A stretch of 64,000 bases of DNA, from the NCBI GenBank assembly GCA_024752435.1, contig CP103024.1, forward strand, positions 1,302,001-1,366,000. Direction: 5' to 3'. Within the stretch, counting starts at the first letter, position 1; each line of letters starts with the position of its first letter. This stretch comes from Allantophomopsis cytisporea (lineage: Eukaryota > Ascomycota > Leotiomycetes > Phacidiales > Phacidiaceae). Shown in pieces: positions 37,479 through 52,200 of the stretch. The notes below the pieces were generated by a model that was not told the origin of the DNA, did no database searches, and saw only the letters and a program-made list of their open reading frames with translations. Made by a program: the position numbers and the translations under genes.

Positions 37479-38749
37479 GGTATAGGGAACTGTTCCAGTG
37501 AGAAAATAGTATTTAAAGTCACAATTCAACTTTGTATGCTTTCCACTAAATTATCCACCACAGAATATTAGGGATCAAATGGAACGATACATGTGGTCAA
37601 GCCTAAGAAAACGGTCTTGGCCTCCGCTTAAGTGATTTAATTCTGGGGAGCTGTGGTTACTTATTGAACCATATGAGATGGCAAAGCCATGACGGTTATG
37701 ACCAATACGAACCATTTCACTTACTCCTTATGATTTGGCTGTTACTTCTTTCAAGAAGCTTCTCCTCGAGTTTATCAAAGAAATTTGATTTCCGTTATAG
37801 TCCAGGTGCTTTCATATTTGAACAGAACACTTGCATTAAACTCGCTTAAGGTTGACTTCGAGCATTTGAAATTCATATGAGCTCTTCCTTCGGAAACCCT
37901 TCGATCTCGATGATGATTATGATGTGCTAAAGCTTCTTCTGTAGTCTAAGAAATACTACACATCCACACCCAATGAAACTCGATTAGACGAGGTATAGAA
38001 CTACCACCGTCAACATTCCGAATCAATCAAATATACTGGGTAGTTGAAATCAAGCCCCTCATGGGCGTATCCGGTAGCAAGCACATACCGAGGTTGGTTG
38101 ATAGTCTCTTACCGTCGCTGAGAAATATGTACTGATGTGCTTCAAGAGATATGCCGAAGGCCTCGCTCGAATCCATTCCGAGAATGCCTATGATCGAAGA
38201 TGTCAAGGTCGTCAGACTCCAAGAACCAAATCCTAATAAGCTCTTACCCCCTGACTCGTGTTTCGGTCAATATCTTGGCCCGAAATCCGAATTACTAAGA
38301 GATGGACTACCCGGTCGTAACCTTCATTTATAATATATGATAAATCAATACGATATGGATGACAAAGGGTACTAATAATAATACTCAGCCAATAACAATA
38401 AAAGTATATCGTGCTCGTATAGACACAGCCAGTCATCGATATGCTTGGTGTGCCACTATATAGCAATAACACAGACTGGTGGGGTATAATGGGATTATCC
38501 GGCCGGCGAACAGGCTATTCCCAGACTTGCCGAAGCTGGCCACGAAAGAAATTGGATACAAGAACCAGGATATAACACACATGCAAAACTTCATCACTTT
38601 GGCTGAGAATTAAATTTCCGATTTGCTTAGAAACGAAATTGAATTACAAACGATCTCGGGTCATGCGCATGATCAAGGACACCATGTCAGCACCATCCCA
38701 ACGCACTCCGCATCCCAGCTACAAAAATCTTAAATTTAACCTTAGCAAC
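37145..38749. other. Convergent AT-rich spacer with poly-A tract
   Basis: 1.6 kb between convergent stop codons, AT-rich throughout, with a 34-bp pure A run at 37443. Short frames such as 37664-37849 and 38151-38333 have no domain. Confidence 0.55.
37443..37476 (+). repeat. Pure poly-A run (34 bp)
   Basis: Thirty-four uninterrupted A residues. No reverse-transcriptase or SINE-like body is recognisable next to it, and no clear target-site duplication is seen. Confidence 0.95.
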
Positions 38750-40726
<1,977 letters not shown>

Positions 40727-43364
40727 CTATGCCATAGCGGCAACCTGTGCTCTTGCCCCTCTCTTCTTCATACCCGGTCTTGCCAACGTGTATTTTGCAA
40801 AGGCGCGTGCCAAAGCCTTCTTGCAGCTGACCTTCTGACTACCGACGAACGAGTCAACGGTGACAGCAATTGCACGATCAATGTCCTGAGAAGAGCAGTA
40901 CTCGGACAGACGCATCTTGCAGAAAGCCTCGCTGATACGCATGATAGCTTCCAAGTGACGCACCTGATATTATTAGCCTCGAAATGTTGGGTGTGGAGAA
41001 ATCAGAACTTACAGTAATCGGGTACGCACCCGTTGCTAAAGATTCCCTTCTCATGTCCGCAAAAAGTCTAGCTACCTTGTCCTGATCGATCTGGTAAAGC
41101 TTTGGGCGGCACTTCTCACGAGCATAGAGAATGTATTTACGTAATAGCTCTTGCGGGATTTCACCTTCTTGCTTGGGCTCACCTCCGTTCACATCTTCAC
41201 CTCGAATCTCCTCGTTATGTTCAATTTCCATGGCAGTCTGATTCTCATCAATAGCCTGAACAGCTGGGTGAGACCGGCCATGGGATCCCACAACGAAACG
41301 AGCAAGTCTCTCATCTTCTGATGGATCCACAGTATCACGGACCACACAGAGGATGTCAAAACGAGACAAGATGGGCTCCGTCAGCTCAACATTCTGAGAG
41401 AAAGGGATGGCGGAGTTGTAGCGTCCACCAATTGGGTTAGCCGCCGCTATCACGCCACATCGAGCTTGCAGTGTTGTAACGATACCAGCCTTGGAGATGG
41501 AGATAGTCTGTTGCTCCATTGCTTCGTGGATAGAGGTTCGATCTTGATCGTTCATCTTGTCGAACTCATCGATCAAACATGTGCCGCGATCAGCCAACAC
41601 AAGAGCGCCTCCTTCCAAGGTCCACTCACTTGTAAGGGGGTCCTTGCGAACACTGGCTGTCAGACCAACGGCACTTGCGCCCTGTCCGGTTGCAAATACA
41701 GCGCGATGAGCAGTCTTTTCGATATACTTCAGTACTTGTGATTTGGCAGTACCAGGATCACCAAGAAGAAGAACGTTGATATCACCGCGGATGTTGTGCT
41801 GACCTCGGCCAACCTTGCTACAACCGCCAAATAGTGACAAAGCAACCGCAGTCTTGATGTCACTATGTCCATAAATACTGGGTGCAATAGAGGCGACTAT
41901 CTTATCCACGATTTGGGGGTCTCTCGAAAGTGCACGAATTTGATGCTCATCTTCCTCAGTAAGCCTGAATCCAGCGAGCTGATCATGCGACTTGACCACA
42001 TTGTTGGCCTCGAGAATTGTGGCAAAGACTGGAAATCCGTTGCGATTGTTGAGCTGAGCATCGTAGTTGTTTCGGTATACACCAGTGACTTCGATTTCCT
42101 CCCCCGGCTTGGCTTTATCAATGAGATCCCATAGGAGAATAACCTCGCGATGACGTGGGAGACGACCAGCTGGGACAGTGCCAGGGGATTCTTGAAGTGT
42201 AAGCTTCTGATAATTGCGGTACACTGTCTTCTCAGAGTTGAGGGTGAATGGACCTCGAGATTGGCAGTTTTGACAGTATGTAATCTTGACTTCCACGTTT
42301 GACTCCTGCTGGAATGGACCAAGAGTAGTACCACATTTGGAGCAATCGAATTTAACATATTTCAGTTGTGGGAAGACACCAGTTCGGCGAGTGACAACAC
42401 CACTAACGCGAACCAGACAGTTGAGATGTGATTGCCGGAGTTGACGGAGGGTGTAATGAACTGGAAGGTCTGTAATTCTAACATGAATCTCGGAGTGGAT
42501 TCGATTGTAGTCCTGGTAATGGAGAAGTGTGACATCCATGGCAACATCGTCGAAGAGCTTGAGTATTTCTCCTGGGGCATTGGCGAGAAAATACGCAAGA
42601 ATGGCTTTTGAGGAGGACAGATGGTCGTAGGACACCTCCAAAGACTCTGCATTGACTTCACCGAGAGTTCGGATGAGATTACCATAGACTGAAGCACCAT
42701 TCTCATCTGTGTACTCTGTGAGGAAAGCCTTGAACTCTCGTTTGATGGTTCTTTGAACTGCTGGCTGTGATACCCAGTCGACTAGGCTTGAGGCTTTCAC
42801 GTCTTGCAGGGTTTCTAATGATAACTCCTCTTCCATGATATCATCTACCATTTCTTCATCTTGCTCTTCATCATAGTGATGGCGTCTTCGTCGTGGCTGG
42901 TTTGTGAGATCCAAGTCGCCATCTTCATCCTCGTCTTGCAAGAACGCTGCAGGCATTCGTCGTTGTCGTGCAAGTTCTCTATCTCTTCTGTTGAGTTGTT
43001 GGTCGAGTCTTCGTCTCTGTGCAGGATCAAGCTCATCGTAATCGCCCTCATCGTCGATATCTGCACCTGCATATCGGTCGTTCTCACGAGCTTCGTAATC
43101 TCTCTCGAAGTTATCGGCGAAAAGATCAATCCCATCTTCATCTTCAGCCATCTCATCTGCATCATCCAAGTCTGGGATGAGATCATTCTCCGGGTCGAGG
43201 TCGTCAATATCATCGTCGTCGCCGTGGTTTGGGATCAATGGTGGGGAAGAAGGCAGTGCGTCCATAGGACTTGATGCGCCCAATCCACTAGTAACATCGT
43301 CATCAGGTTCTCTGGAGCGTTTTCTTCGGTTCCCACCGCCCGTTCCACGATTTGCGGAGGACAT
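40727..43364 (-). CDS. mcm2: MCM2, replicative helicase subunit
   Basis: Two minus-strand exons (43364-41013, 40963-40727) give 862 residues, normal for Mcm2. The acidic N-terminal tail (residues 20-185) carries the histone-binding type of Asp/Glu clusters. A zinc finger follows at 341-367 (CSKC...CQNC). The AAA+ core has Walker A GDPGTAKSQ (about 535-543), Walker B CLIDEFDKM (about 596-604) and the arginine finger in LSRFDIL. Mcm2 is part of the Mcm2-7 ring that licenses and drives DNA replication. The 49-nt intron is skipped in frame (YPIT to VRHLEAIMRI); reading through it would change the C-terminus. The gene is divergent from the UBR7/mlo2-like gene with 483 bp between ATGs. Confidence 0.97.
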
Positions 43365-43847
43365 ATTTGGACGTAATGGGGAACTGTATCAGGATTGTTA
43401 GATATATGCGCAAAAGAATGTGCAGAACAGTGCAAATTCTTCCCAATCAAAATATTGGATCTTACCTCATGTTATTTCGTCAAGCACTAGAAACAAGTGG
43501 ACTGAGTTTGTGTCCAAAATGGAAGTTGTGTTTTGCTTATGAAGGAGCGTGAATTTTGTTGTTGATTATTTGAGTGTTAGCAGAATGTTGATGCGCGAAA
43601 TGAAGTGGAACTGCTCAGCGCGTAGCCTTCATCAAGTCGCGTCGTCTGTGTTTTAAGCGTGTTTATTCGCGTAAAGTGCTCTTCTTTAGGCTTAGCGCCT
43701 CCAAGCTATGCGCGACACACCCTAGCAGGCGCATACATTCATTATCATTCGTGCATTGGACCATTTACTGCGTATTAATTCATTCTTTCTCGACTATTGA
43801 GCTCTGTGGATCCTTCATCATCGCATCGTCTCATACAATCAACAATC
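43365..43847. promoter_or_regulatory. Divergent promoter mcm2 / UBR7-like with E2F/MBF-like sites
   Basis: This 483-bp spacer must carry both promoters. It contains GCGCGAAA at 43593-43600 (TTTCGCGC on the minus strand, an E2F/SBF-like consensus), TTCGCGTAAA around 43667-43676, GTCGCGTCG near 43637 and TGCGCGAC near 43710. Clusters of CGCG cores of this kind are known G1/S (MBF/SBF) sites in yeasts, which fits MCM genes. Binding is inference from motif shape. Confidence 0.5.
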
Positions 43848-45586
43848 ATGGACCCACCACAGCTTCCACAGCATGCTTCTGTGCAAGATGATAATCATGA
43901 ATCGAGTGATCGCAGGTTGAGCTCTTCTCAATTATCATCAGATTCCCAGACTGCTGCTGAGTACGCTCACAACCAATGACTACCAGTTTCTCTTATCACT
44001 AACGAGTACACAACAGGTTTATTAACAACCAACTACAACTTGAAGCAGATGCGCGTGAAGCACTGCCATATGTATGCAGAAGAGCTTCCGTAGTACAACT
44101 GTAGCTAACGATATACCAGAGCTTCGATACGTGCACTCGACCTCTTGGTGCTCTTCGACAGATTCTCTTCGCATGCTTGACATGCAATCCAGCCCCATCC
44201 GATGATACTAAAGAATATAATCCCGCGGCTGTATGCTACTCGTGCTCCATCTCATGCCACGGCGAACACACTCTTGTGGAGCTTTTCAATAAGCGCAACT
44301 TCACATGCGACTGCGGCACGACTCGATATCCTTCATCCTCTCCTTGCAATCTCCGAATCAATCCAGAGACAAACACAAAGGGAGGTGTTCATTCAGAGAC
44401 ACCCGCACCAGACAACAAATATAATCACAACTTCAAGAACCGCTTCTGTGGCTGCGAATGCGACTACGATGCATATAAAGAGAAGGGGACTATGTTTCAG
44501 TGTTTGGGATTAGGTACTGCTGAGGATGGTGGATGTGGTGAAGATTGGTGGCATCCAGGATGCGTCGTCGGACTTGGCCCAACATATCAACAGACTAAAA
44601 AGAAGAGCATCAAGGAAGACAATGCGACGCACGACAACCAAGGCCTATTAGAATCAGTAGCTGAGGGTGAAGAGTCTATCATCCCCCCTACAAATGGAAA
44701 CACTGTTCCGACTGGAGTCGTAAACCCAGGCGAACCTATCGCTGAGGAGGAAGCGGATGAGGAGGATATGCCATTACCACCGGGCTTTCCTCAAGAAGAT
44801 GACTTCGAAGGATTCATCTGTTACAAGTGTGTTGACGCCAATCCTTGGATCAAACGTTACGCCGGTGCAGCTGGATTCCTTCAACCAGTCTTCAGAAGGA
44901 GTGCTGCGCCTTCGCCGGAAGTGGATTTGAATGAGAAGGCTGCTGTTGCACAGGTCGAAGATATTGCAGTGGCAACGCCTGACCCTATCGGAGAGTCAAA
45001 TTTGAAGAAGCGCAAAGCCGAGGAAAATGAAGCGGATGCCCAAGCCAAGCGCCTCAAAGAGGATGCTGACCCCGAGACAGCTGATAACAGCGAAACCAAA
45101 GTTCTCAGTAAAGCACCACATGACTGTAAATATGAAAAACTGCCGCCAGCACCAACCGAGATGCTGTCGCTCTTCTTCAAAGTTGATTTCCGCGACCATC
45201 TTTGCAGATGTTCAAACTGCTTTCCGCTACTTTCCAAGCACCCACAGCTGCTTGAGGAAGAGGAGTCGTATGAGCCACCAGTTTCTGAAGAAGGTGATGA
45301 TGAAGGTGGCAGCACAGTGGGTAGCGGTAGTCTGCTAGATCGTGGCGAACGTGCGTTGAGCAACGTTGACCGTGTCCGAGCCATTGAAGGCGTCATGGCA
45401 TATAATCATCTGAAGGACAAGTTGAAGCCTTTCTTCCAGGAGTTTGCAGAAAGTGGAAAGGCTATCAGTGCTGAGGATATTAAGGCACATTTTGCTAAGT
45501 TGCGAGGTGATGAGGAAGCAATCCGGAAAGCTGGCGAGGGTGCCACGAAGGATGGGGACAACAGGAAAGAACAGAGTGGCTATTGA
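43848..45586 (+). CDS. mlo2: UBR7/mlo2-like protein with UBR box and PHD-type finger
   Basis: Three exons (43848-43960, 44017-44071, 44120-45586) give 544 residues. The UBR zinc box begins at CTRPLGALRQILFACLTC and continues through CYSCSISCHGEHTLVEL and FTCDCGTTRYPSS. A PHD-type finger follows: NRFCGCECDYDAY, MFQCLGLG...CGEDWWHPGC and the later FICYKCVDANPW. A lysine-rich stretch (KKRKAEENEADAQAKR) looks like a nuclear signal. The arrangement matches human UBR7 and fission yeast mlo2, putative E3 ubiquitin ligases. The C-terminal part includes a further Cys-rich motif (DHLCRCSNCFPLLSKHP) typical of the family. Confidence 0.88.
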
Positions 45587-46151
45587 TTAGTGCAGATTGG
45601 GCGATGTTTTTAGGATCGATGGATATGTCATTGTGGATTGGTGCTAATGGAGTTTGTGGGTTTACGATATCATGACATGGAATCGATTAAGATTGGTTAT
45701 CTGCCAAAGGGTGAGCAGTTTGGGTCCTAGGTGAATCTGAATACAAAATTGGGAACGCAAACATTTGTATTGGAGTACTGAAATGTTACTGGTGATCATT
45801 GAGGTAGAACTATGATTCCGGGCAGAACTAAGCAGAAAATCATCTTAGCGTTCTGATAAGAATTCCAGGCTGGACTCAACTAACCTATAGACTGATCAAA
45901 GCATCAAACACTCGATATACTTGAGCTATGGGCATTGGGAATGATATTTTAGAACTTGAGAGCTTGGACACATCTAAAATAACCCTGGACTTTTCTATAC
46001 TCACTAGATGATACGAAGAATCAGCACTACAAAACTGTAAAAAAGGGGATACGCAATGCTCTCATTCGAAGCAAATATAAAAGATAGTATCTATATAGTT
46101 GAATCGCCAGCCATTCAGTTAGGAACAGCCTAAAAGCATACGATGATTAAA
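45587..46151. other. Convergent spacer
   Basis: About 565 bp between the stop codons of the UBR7-like and OB-fold genes. No feature recognised. Confidence 0.5.
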
Positions 46152-47760
46152 TCAGGATCTGATCGCCAGAATAGCAATTCTTCCCACATCTTCGTCCCAG
46201 CCGAAGCAAAAAGTGAACTTCAACCAGACCATCCGCTGCTCTAGCAATCGCAGATCTCCTGATGGCATGAAAATCAACTCCTCAACAGTTCTTCCCCATA
46301 AATCTTCCCAGGCGCGGTCAGACCACAGTAATTTCCCTGGGACGATGGAGCCAGATTCATCGCCAAGAGTGCCAATAACCTTTGGGTTCAACTTGAGCAT
46401 CAGCGAAGCGGAGCAGTGTTTGCATGTTGATGTGAGTGTGTTCGTGTATACCGGGACACCACAACTGAGTTCATCAGTAATCAGTCTCGAGGCCTTTTGG
46501 TGTAAGGGGACTTACCATTCCGTTACCATTAGCATGTTCCTTCTTTGATGGAGAACAAGTGAGACTTCAGTCAGTGTCAAGTTTAGAAAACCTGTGAATC
46601 TTTGCCCCGGATTTGATCGAGCCCTAAGAAATACTGAGTAAGTATATACTCGGGGCACATCCTCCAGGGGAAACCATACCAGAGGTCCACATCCTCAATC
46701 CTGAACAAAATTCGATTGATACCATAAACAGCAGCATCAAAGTCGAAAACGCCCTCCGGAAAATCTTGCTTCAAGCCATCTCTCTTCCTGGTCTTCTCAA
46801 CCCACTCCCTCAACCACGTAGCATCCATGAAGTCCGGCTCGACATCGACCATACTCCCGTATGCCAATCCCACACTAGCACCACCCCGGAACTCGACCTT
46901 CTCCCCAGGACTAGTAATAAGGAGGATTGTCTTACCGGCCTCCCATAGGCGCGAACTTGACCCTGCATTCCCCCAAAGCTTCAGCACGCATTCAGCCGTG
47001 TCATCAAAAATCCCCACCTCATACATCTGTGTCTGCCCGCCCTTCTTCAGTGTGATGTCCTTTCTTCCAGACTTGCTTTTCACGCAGATAAGGATTTTGA
47101 CATCAGGGACTTCGTTTCCGCCAGCAAGAAAGGACTTGAGATGAATGAGACCGGAGAGGGGTTGTTCGGGGGAGTGATTTAACGGGGTGCGGTACATGCT
47201 CTGGAGCTCGTCTTCTGCGTGCAATATCACGTGGCAGGCAGCGTCTCGTCCAGGGAAGATACTACAAGCCGTAAGGACATGTGGGAGTTTGACGTTGTGA
47301 GGTGGCGCGCTGGCTGTGGCTATGTGGTTCGTGTAGATGGTGATCAATTGTCCGAGATGGAGTGCATATGGTTGCTGTGAGAAATACAACTTCACCTACG
47401 CGTAAACAGTGTTAGTCTCAAGTCATGTTCGTATTGTTTGGTGAAAATGACGCGTACAGATATGACTCCTCCCTCTCCACGGACAAGCATAGAATGCCAT
47501 CCTCGAGCACTTGCTTCCCGTTTGCTCTTGCCATACACATCTCTCCAGTTGACGACGCGTCCTGAAAAACAAACCTTTCCCAGCCCGCTTGGTAGATCTC
47601 CAATAGAGAGTTCGGTGTAGTCTGTGCTGTCGAAGGATACTGAGGTAGGCTTTAGAACAGCTGCAACCTCAGAGGATGTGAAACCATCGCCGGGAGGCGT
47701 AATAGGAGGGTTGGTAGTCGAGGAGTCACGTTTATAAAACTGCTGGATTGAAGTGTTCAT
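46152..47760 (-). CDS. OB-fold/zinc-ribbon protein with PIP-box-like N-terminus
   Basis: My model has three minus-strand exons (47760-47458, 47395-46650, 46464-46152), 453 residues. The N-terminus MNTSIQQFYKRD looks like a PCNA-interacting (PIP) box, though Asn stands where Gln is usual. A first OB-like region follows (LGKVCFSGRVVNWRDVYGKS), then a central region with QMYEVGIFDDTAECVLKLWG, a strand pattern seen in RPA/MEIOB-type OB folds. The third exon restores a zinc ribbon: CPDCGVPVYTNTLTSTCKHC. The C-terminal part (LKLNPKVIGTLGDESGSIVP) resembles RPA1-type OB-C sequences. It is probably an ssDNA-binding replication, repair or meiotic protein; MEIOB-like is the nearest guess. Intron 2 is long (185 nt). 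Confidence 0.68.
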
Positions 47761-48599
47761 TCTTACGAAAGAATCATCAAGATATTATGAAGGTGTAGAA
47801 TGTTGAGTGTTTGAAGATATTTATAATGCAGATCTTCTTTCTGCTGAGTCGATAGGATATGATTGTACCGATTATGCTTTTATGCCTGTATACATCGAGA
47901 TCGTATGGTTTGGTATCTTGAAACTGATAGACTTCGAATATCTTCCTTGTAGGAGTGTATATACCTGTTGATGAGATTGGGATGTCAACGCATTTTGTGG
48001 GCTTTGACGGGTTCTCTGTGAAGAGCTCTTGACAGTAGTTGGTGTCATGACATGTGACATCGAAAAAATAATATGCTTCTCACCAACCACATATAAAATA
48101 GGTAGTTCATCTCGCAGCTAGATAAGATAATGACCAGTCTGAACCGGAGTGCAGCTTTGCTCCAAGTTTAATTCTACTTAGCTACATACATCCCCTTCAT
48201 TAGTTCCTCAATCTTTGTCACCTGTTTAGCCATGAATTATTGTGTAAGTCATGGCCATCCATCGTCATCAAATTTTGTGAATATGTTTGAAGGGAGGTAT
48301 TTCTTATTGAAAGAAAAAGGCGATCCTATATAAAGACATCTGAAACTCACAACAAAGAAGATAATGTACCAAGTTTGTCTAAGTGCCTTTACTCGAAGGT
48401 GGTGTCTATACATTTCAACATCGTAACCTAGGCGACGTTCAACGTAATTATGTTTGAAACCTTGCTTGAAAGGCTTTAGATAGAAAAGAAGGAAACTGTA
48501 ATATTGAGAATGTAGAAATAAATATTCTCATGCACTCCATCCTACACGAAGTCGTCCGAACTTATAAACATGCTAAGTACTGCCTAGAACCAGATAGGC

Positions 48600-48848
48600 A
48601 TGCCCAACAGCCCTATACCCCAGAATGAAAGGGCATTGGGTCTCCGAACGGCGTGGAATGAGGCTATGAGTTTATCAGTACGAGTAGCAAGTGAAGTTCA
48701 AGCTCTCTATTTCACGGCGGGCAACATAGACCACCTCAATCTGCATTCCTCAACCAACATCAAAATTGAGTTGTCGATAAGAATGTGCGACATTGAGGGG
48801 CAACTTGACCGCTTAAGCTGGAAGAGGAAATCCCAGCTGCTTGGTTGA
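48600..48848 (+). CDS. Hypothetical 82-residue protein (doubtful)
   Basis: An ATG-to-TGA frame with ordinary amino-acid composition (starts MPNSPIPQNERALGLRTAWN, ends LSWKRKSQLLG). No domain, signal peptide or membrane span is visible. It stands alone inside the large gap, so it could be chance. Confidence 0.2.
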   Translation: MPNSPIPQNERALGLRTAWNEAMSLSVRVASEVQALYFTAGNIDHLNLHSSTNIKIELSIRMCDIEGQLDRLSWKRKSQLLG

Positions 48849-49246
48849 CTTCGCTGGCTCGCTGCTTGCTTGCTATTCATGTCATCCAATCATGTCCAGG
48901 ACAGTGCGTCTGTGTTGTTGAGTCGCGCTGGACTTTCCATCCATCGCTGTCCCTGTAGCAGTGCAGGATGAAGGTTGCTACCGCTGTGATGGAGATAAAA
49001 TTAGTCATGAGGTAGTAAGTACTATGTACACATATATCAACATGGTCATGCAGGTTGAAGTAAAGTGAATATTTACGTAGGCCAGGAGTTTCATCTTATC
49101 ACCCAGTAATCAATTGAAGGACTATCGGCTGTGCGGCTCCGGCAAGGACAACTCATGTGTTGTGTTGCTGCAAATAAAGATATTCATACAGGATGCAAAT
49201 CGGGTCAGCAGATGCGTTTGTGGCGCAGATTTAGTTGTTTTGTAGT

Positions 49247-49290
49247 CGTGATGGTGGTGATGATGGTGGTGGTAGTGGTGGTTGTTGATG
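49247..49290. repeat. GGT/GAT trinucleotide repeat
   Basis: Imperfect GGT, GAT and GGTAGT units over about 44 bp in the large gap. Confidence 0.8.
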
Positions 49291-52200
49291 AGGATGAACG
49301 AACAAGGCTGTGCTGTTCGCACTGCAGCCGCCAGTACACCTCACAGCGTCGTCACAGCCCAGTTGTGAACATCACAATCTATCGATACCATCCCCTCTGC
49401 CAGACAACCTTGGTAAGGCAGAGCGTGCCAGCACGTACTCAGTCTTCAAGTAAGGCAAGTGTGACTTTACAGCATGGGGTAGTGGAGTAGAGGAAAGTAG
49501 AATATCGAGAGTCCTGCGTGGACTTCGGCATAACGTCTGCGGACAGGCTCGAAATGAAAGCAATGATTATCACTACATCGGATTCACCAATGGTGCACAC
49601 CGTACATACTGCCGAATCTGTCTCTCTTCTCCATTCCTCCGCTTTTTTGCGGTACTACGGCTGCATACTTGTCTGGAGCTCTCTCCGCTGTCAATGTCAG
49701 TCAACGGATAGCGCGACTGTTTGATGAGGCACACGATGAAAGATAGGAAATAGCATCTAGCCTCAGCCTCTGACTTGACAAAGAAGGGAGCGCGAAGTAT
49801 TGAAGTTACTATACCGAAGCCAATGCGTTGGTGGTTGATGATGAGAGGCCGAGGGATTCTTCTCGAGGCCTGAAATGGGAAATTATGCTTCGCTATAAAT
49901 GGACAAGATGAACGGCGTGGTAGAAGCGGTACCTGGTTAAAAGGCACGAGGGATGATAGTCAGGGGGGAAGCTTGGGGGTGGTTGGTGCTTCCTGGAGTG
50001 GTTCATGGCGCGTCCTGGTTTTTGTTCCTGGCTTTTCAGGCCAGTACATACATATATAGGTAGGTGCCTGAGGTAAGTAATATACCTCGACTTGGTTTGT
50101 GCGTCGAATCCAACTACTTCGGGACCGTCAATAACCTTGACCTAATTCCGGCCTCGGAAGTTGCTGCATCTGTAGAATCCTAGATGTGAACTAGAAGATG
50201 AATAAGGTGTGTAAGTGTAGAATAGTTCATGACATTATTGTTGCTTTCCCTTGAGGCTTTGGCACCTGGCGCGGGTGGCTTTTCTACCCCCATCCCTTTC
50301 TTTTTGCTAAGGCGCCAGATGGCCAGATGGCTGAAGACGTGAAAGGCAATTGGTTCGTGAACATTAGTTAGAGGATGTTTCATCGGTTCACCAAATTCAC
50401 ACTCCAACACAAGTGCTCTGCTTCATTAACCGTGTGGGCGAGGTAGCATCTCTCGTGAGGTCTCATTATTTCAAATCTCCTCTGGTGCATCGTAATGCCA
50501 TTTTCTGCCGGGCGGGGCGCTTGAAAAGCTCGCTGTGATGGGATAAGCACCTGGTTTGAATCATTATCGCGATATTAGCAGCAACAGTGCGAGAGATATA
50601 ATTTTGGTGGTGGTACGTACTACTTTGATGTGCGAGTACAGGATTAACGCGGGCTTGTCTACCCTTAAAGTGTGAGGTAAAAGTGTAAAATAATACCTCA
50701 TGCCCCACAGTTGTCTTCTTGTAGAACATCTGCCGGTGCCAGCCATAGGGCAGAGAACCATCAATGATGAACAGGCGGAAAAGGCAATGGTAGGCAGTGG
50801 CAAATTGGAATCCTAATAAAAACCCCATTTTACCAAAGTGTGATTGCAGGGTACGCGGTGTATGTATGATAAGGAGATGTGAATGGAAGATGGCATTCGA
50901 AGATTTGACGAGCAGTTGCTCATCGATGCATGCATGATTCCTGATCAACAGAAGCATCGGGTAAGATTCCTTAGATGTTGAGTTACTGGTGATCTTTGGA
51001 ACTGCTGTAGTGATAGTGATGAGAGAATTGACGTTGATTAACGTAGCTACGAATTGGTGATTATCGTAAAGGTTCGGAGTAACTTGTATGAAGGTCAGGT
51101 CAGTACAGAAACATTCTCGTCGAGTAGGACAATTGATGAGACAAGATAGACTCGACTTGAACTGACCGACGATTGAGCGTCCCTAGACTCTGAAAGCGGC
51201 CCCCATCGAGCGCCCCATCATTAACATAAAACACATAATCTCTGGGCGGCTTCATGGATTATCATCAAGGGTGTTTGTCGATATTCAAGGTTGCTCTTTA
51301 CCTTCCTCTCCATCGGGCATTCTCATCGGCGATTCTTCATGCTATTCTCATGATTGAAGCACGATCATGTTGCAATGCAGCATGTGGTTGACACGAAGTC
51401 GAGATGACGCAGCAATGCAATGCTACAGCTGTATGTAAAAGGTTCTTCTCGTGTTCCATTCCAAGGCCTATTCGGATTCCTCATACCTCGAGGCTTTTCT
51501 TTTTTGGAAATGTATTGCGCAATGTGCAGATCTCCATGAGGCGTCTTTTGTTTGTTTGCAGCGCGCATGGTGCGTGAGCTTCAGCATCTGTCATTGGTCC
51601 ACGCGTATTGCTGATCCTTTCCAGTTGCTAGGCTTGAAACACATATCTACTTGTGTATATGCACATAATTACATAGGTTCTGTGTGAGTGCACGCGTGAA
51701 CGAGTGAGCGAGTGAATAATGAGTGCGTGTCGTACGTATCTGAGTCTCCGTGGGTGGTGGTAGTCCAAAAGACTTTTGATTACTTCGTAACGCCTGAATG
51801 CACCAGCGAACGTGTGACACCTCGTGCTTCTTCCGCCCTTTGATACCAAAAATATCGGTGGGTGGCACTCCAACACGACACTGGCAATTGAGCCATCACT
51901 AGCTAATGTAGCTATCGACGGGTGGTAAATGATACATACATACAGTAGCCAGGCGCGCTCATCATTTTAAGATTATGAAAGGATTCTGAAATTGAATGGT
52001 CTCCGTTGACAATGAACAATTGTCGGCATCGTTGCTGGCAAGGACAGCAAAAAGGAACAGCATGAGAGTGAAGGTCGATGGATCGGCAATTATCATCATC
52101 CATTGTGTAAAGGATATGATTGTTTGGTTGTACGCTGTTGTTCCTCGTCCTATCGTGCGTGCCTGGCGTGAATGCCGTCTTCCACGTTTGCATGTAGGTA

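Noticed and set aside
46516..46564. 49-nt constitutive exon in the OB-fold gene, giving a CPDLTC pair like RPA1
   Set aside because: Including it puts the last exon out of frame and loses the zinc ribbon, whereas skipping it gives an in-frame CPDCG...CKHC. Kept only as a possible poison exon.
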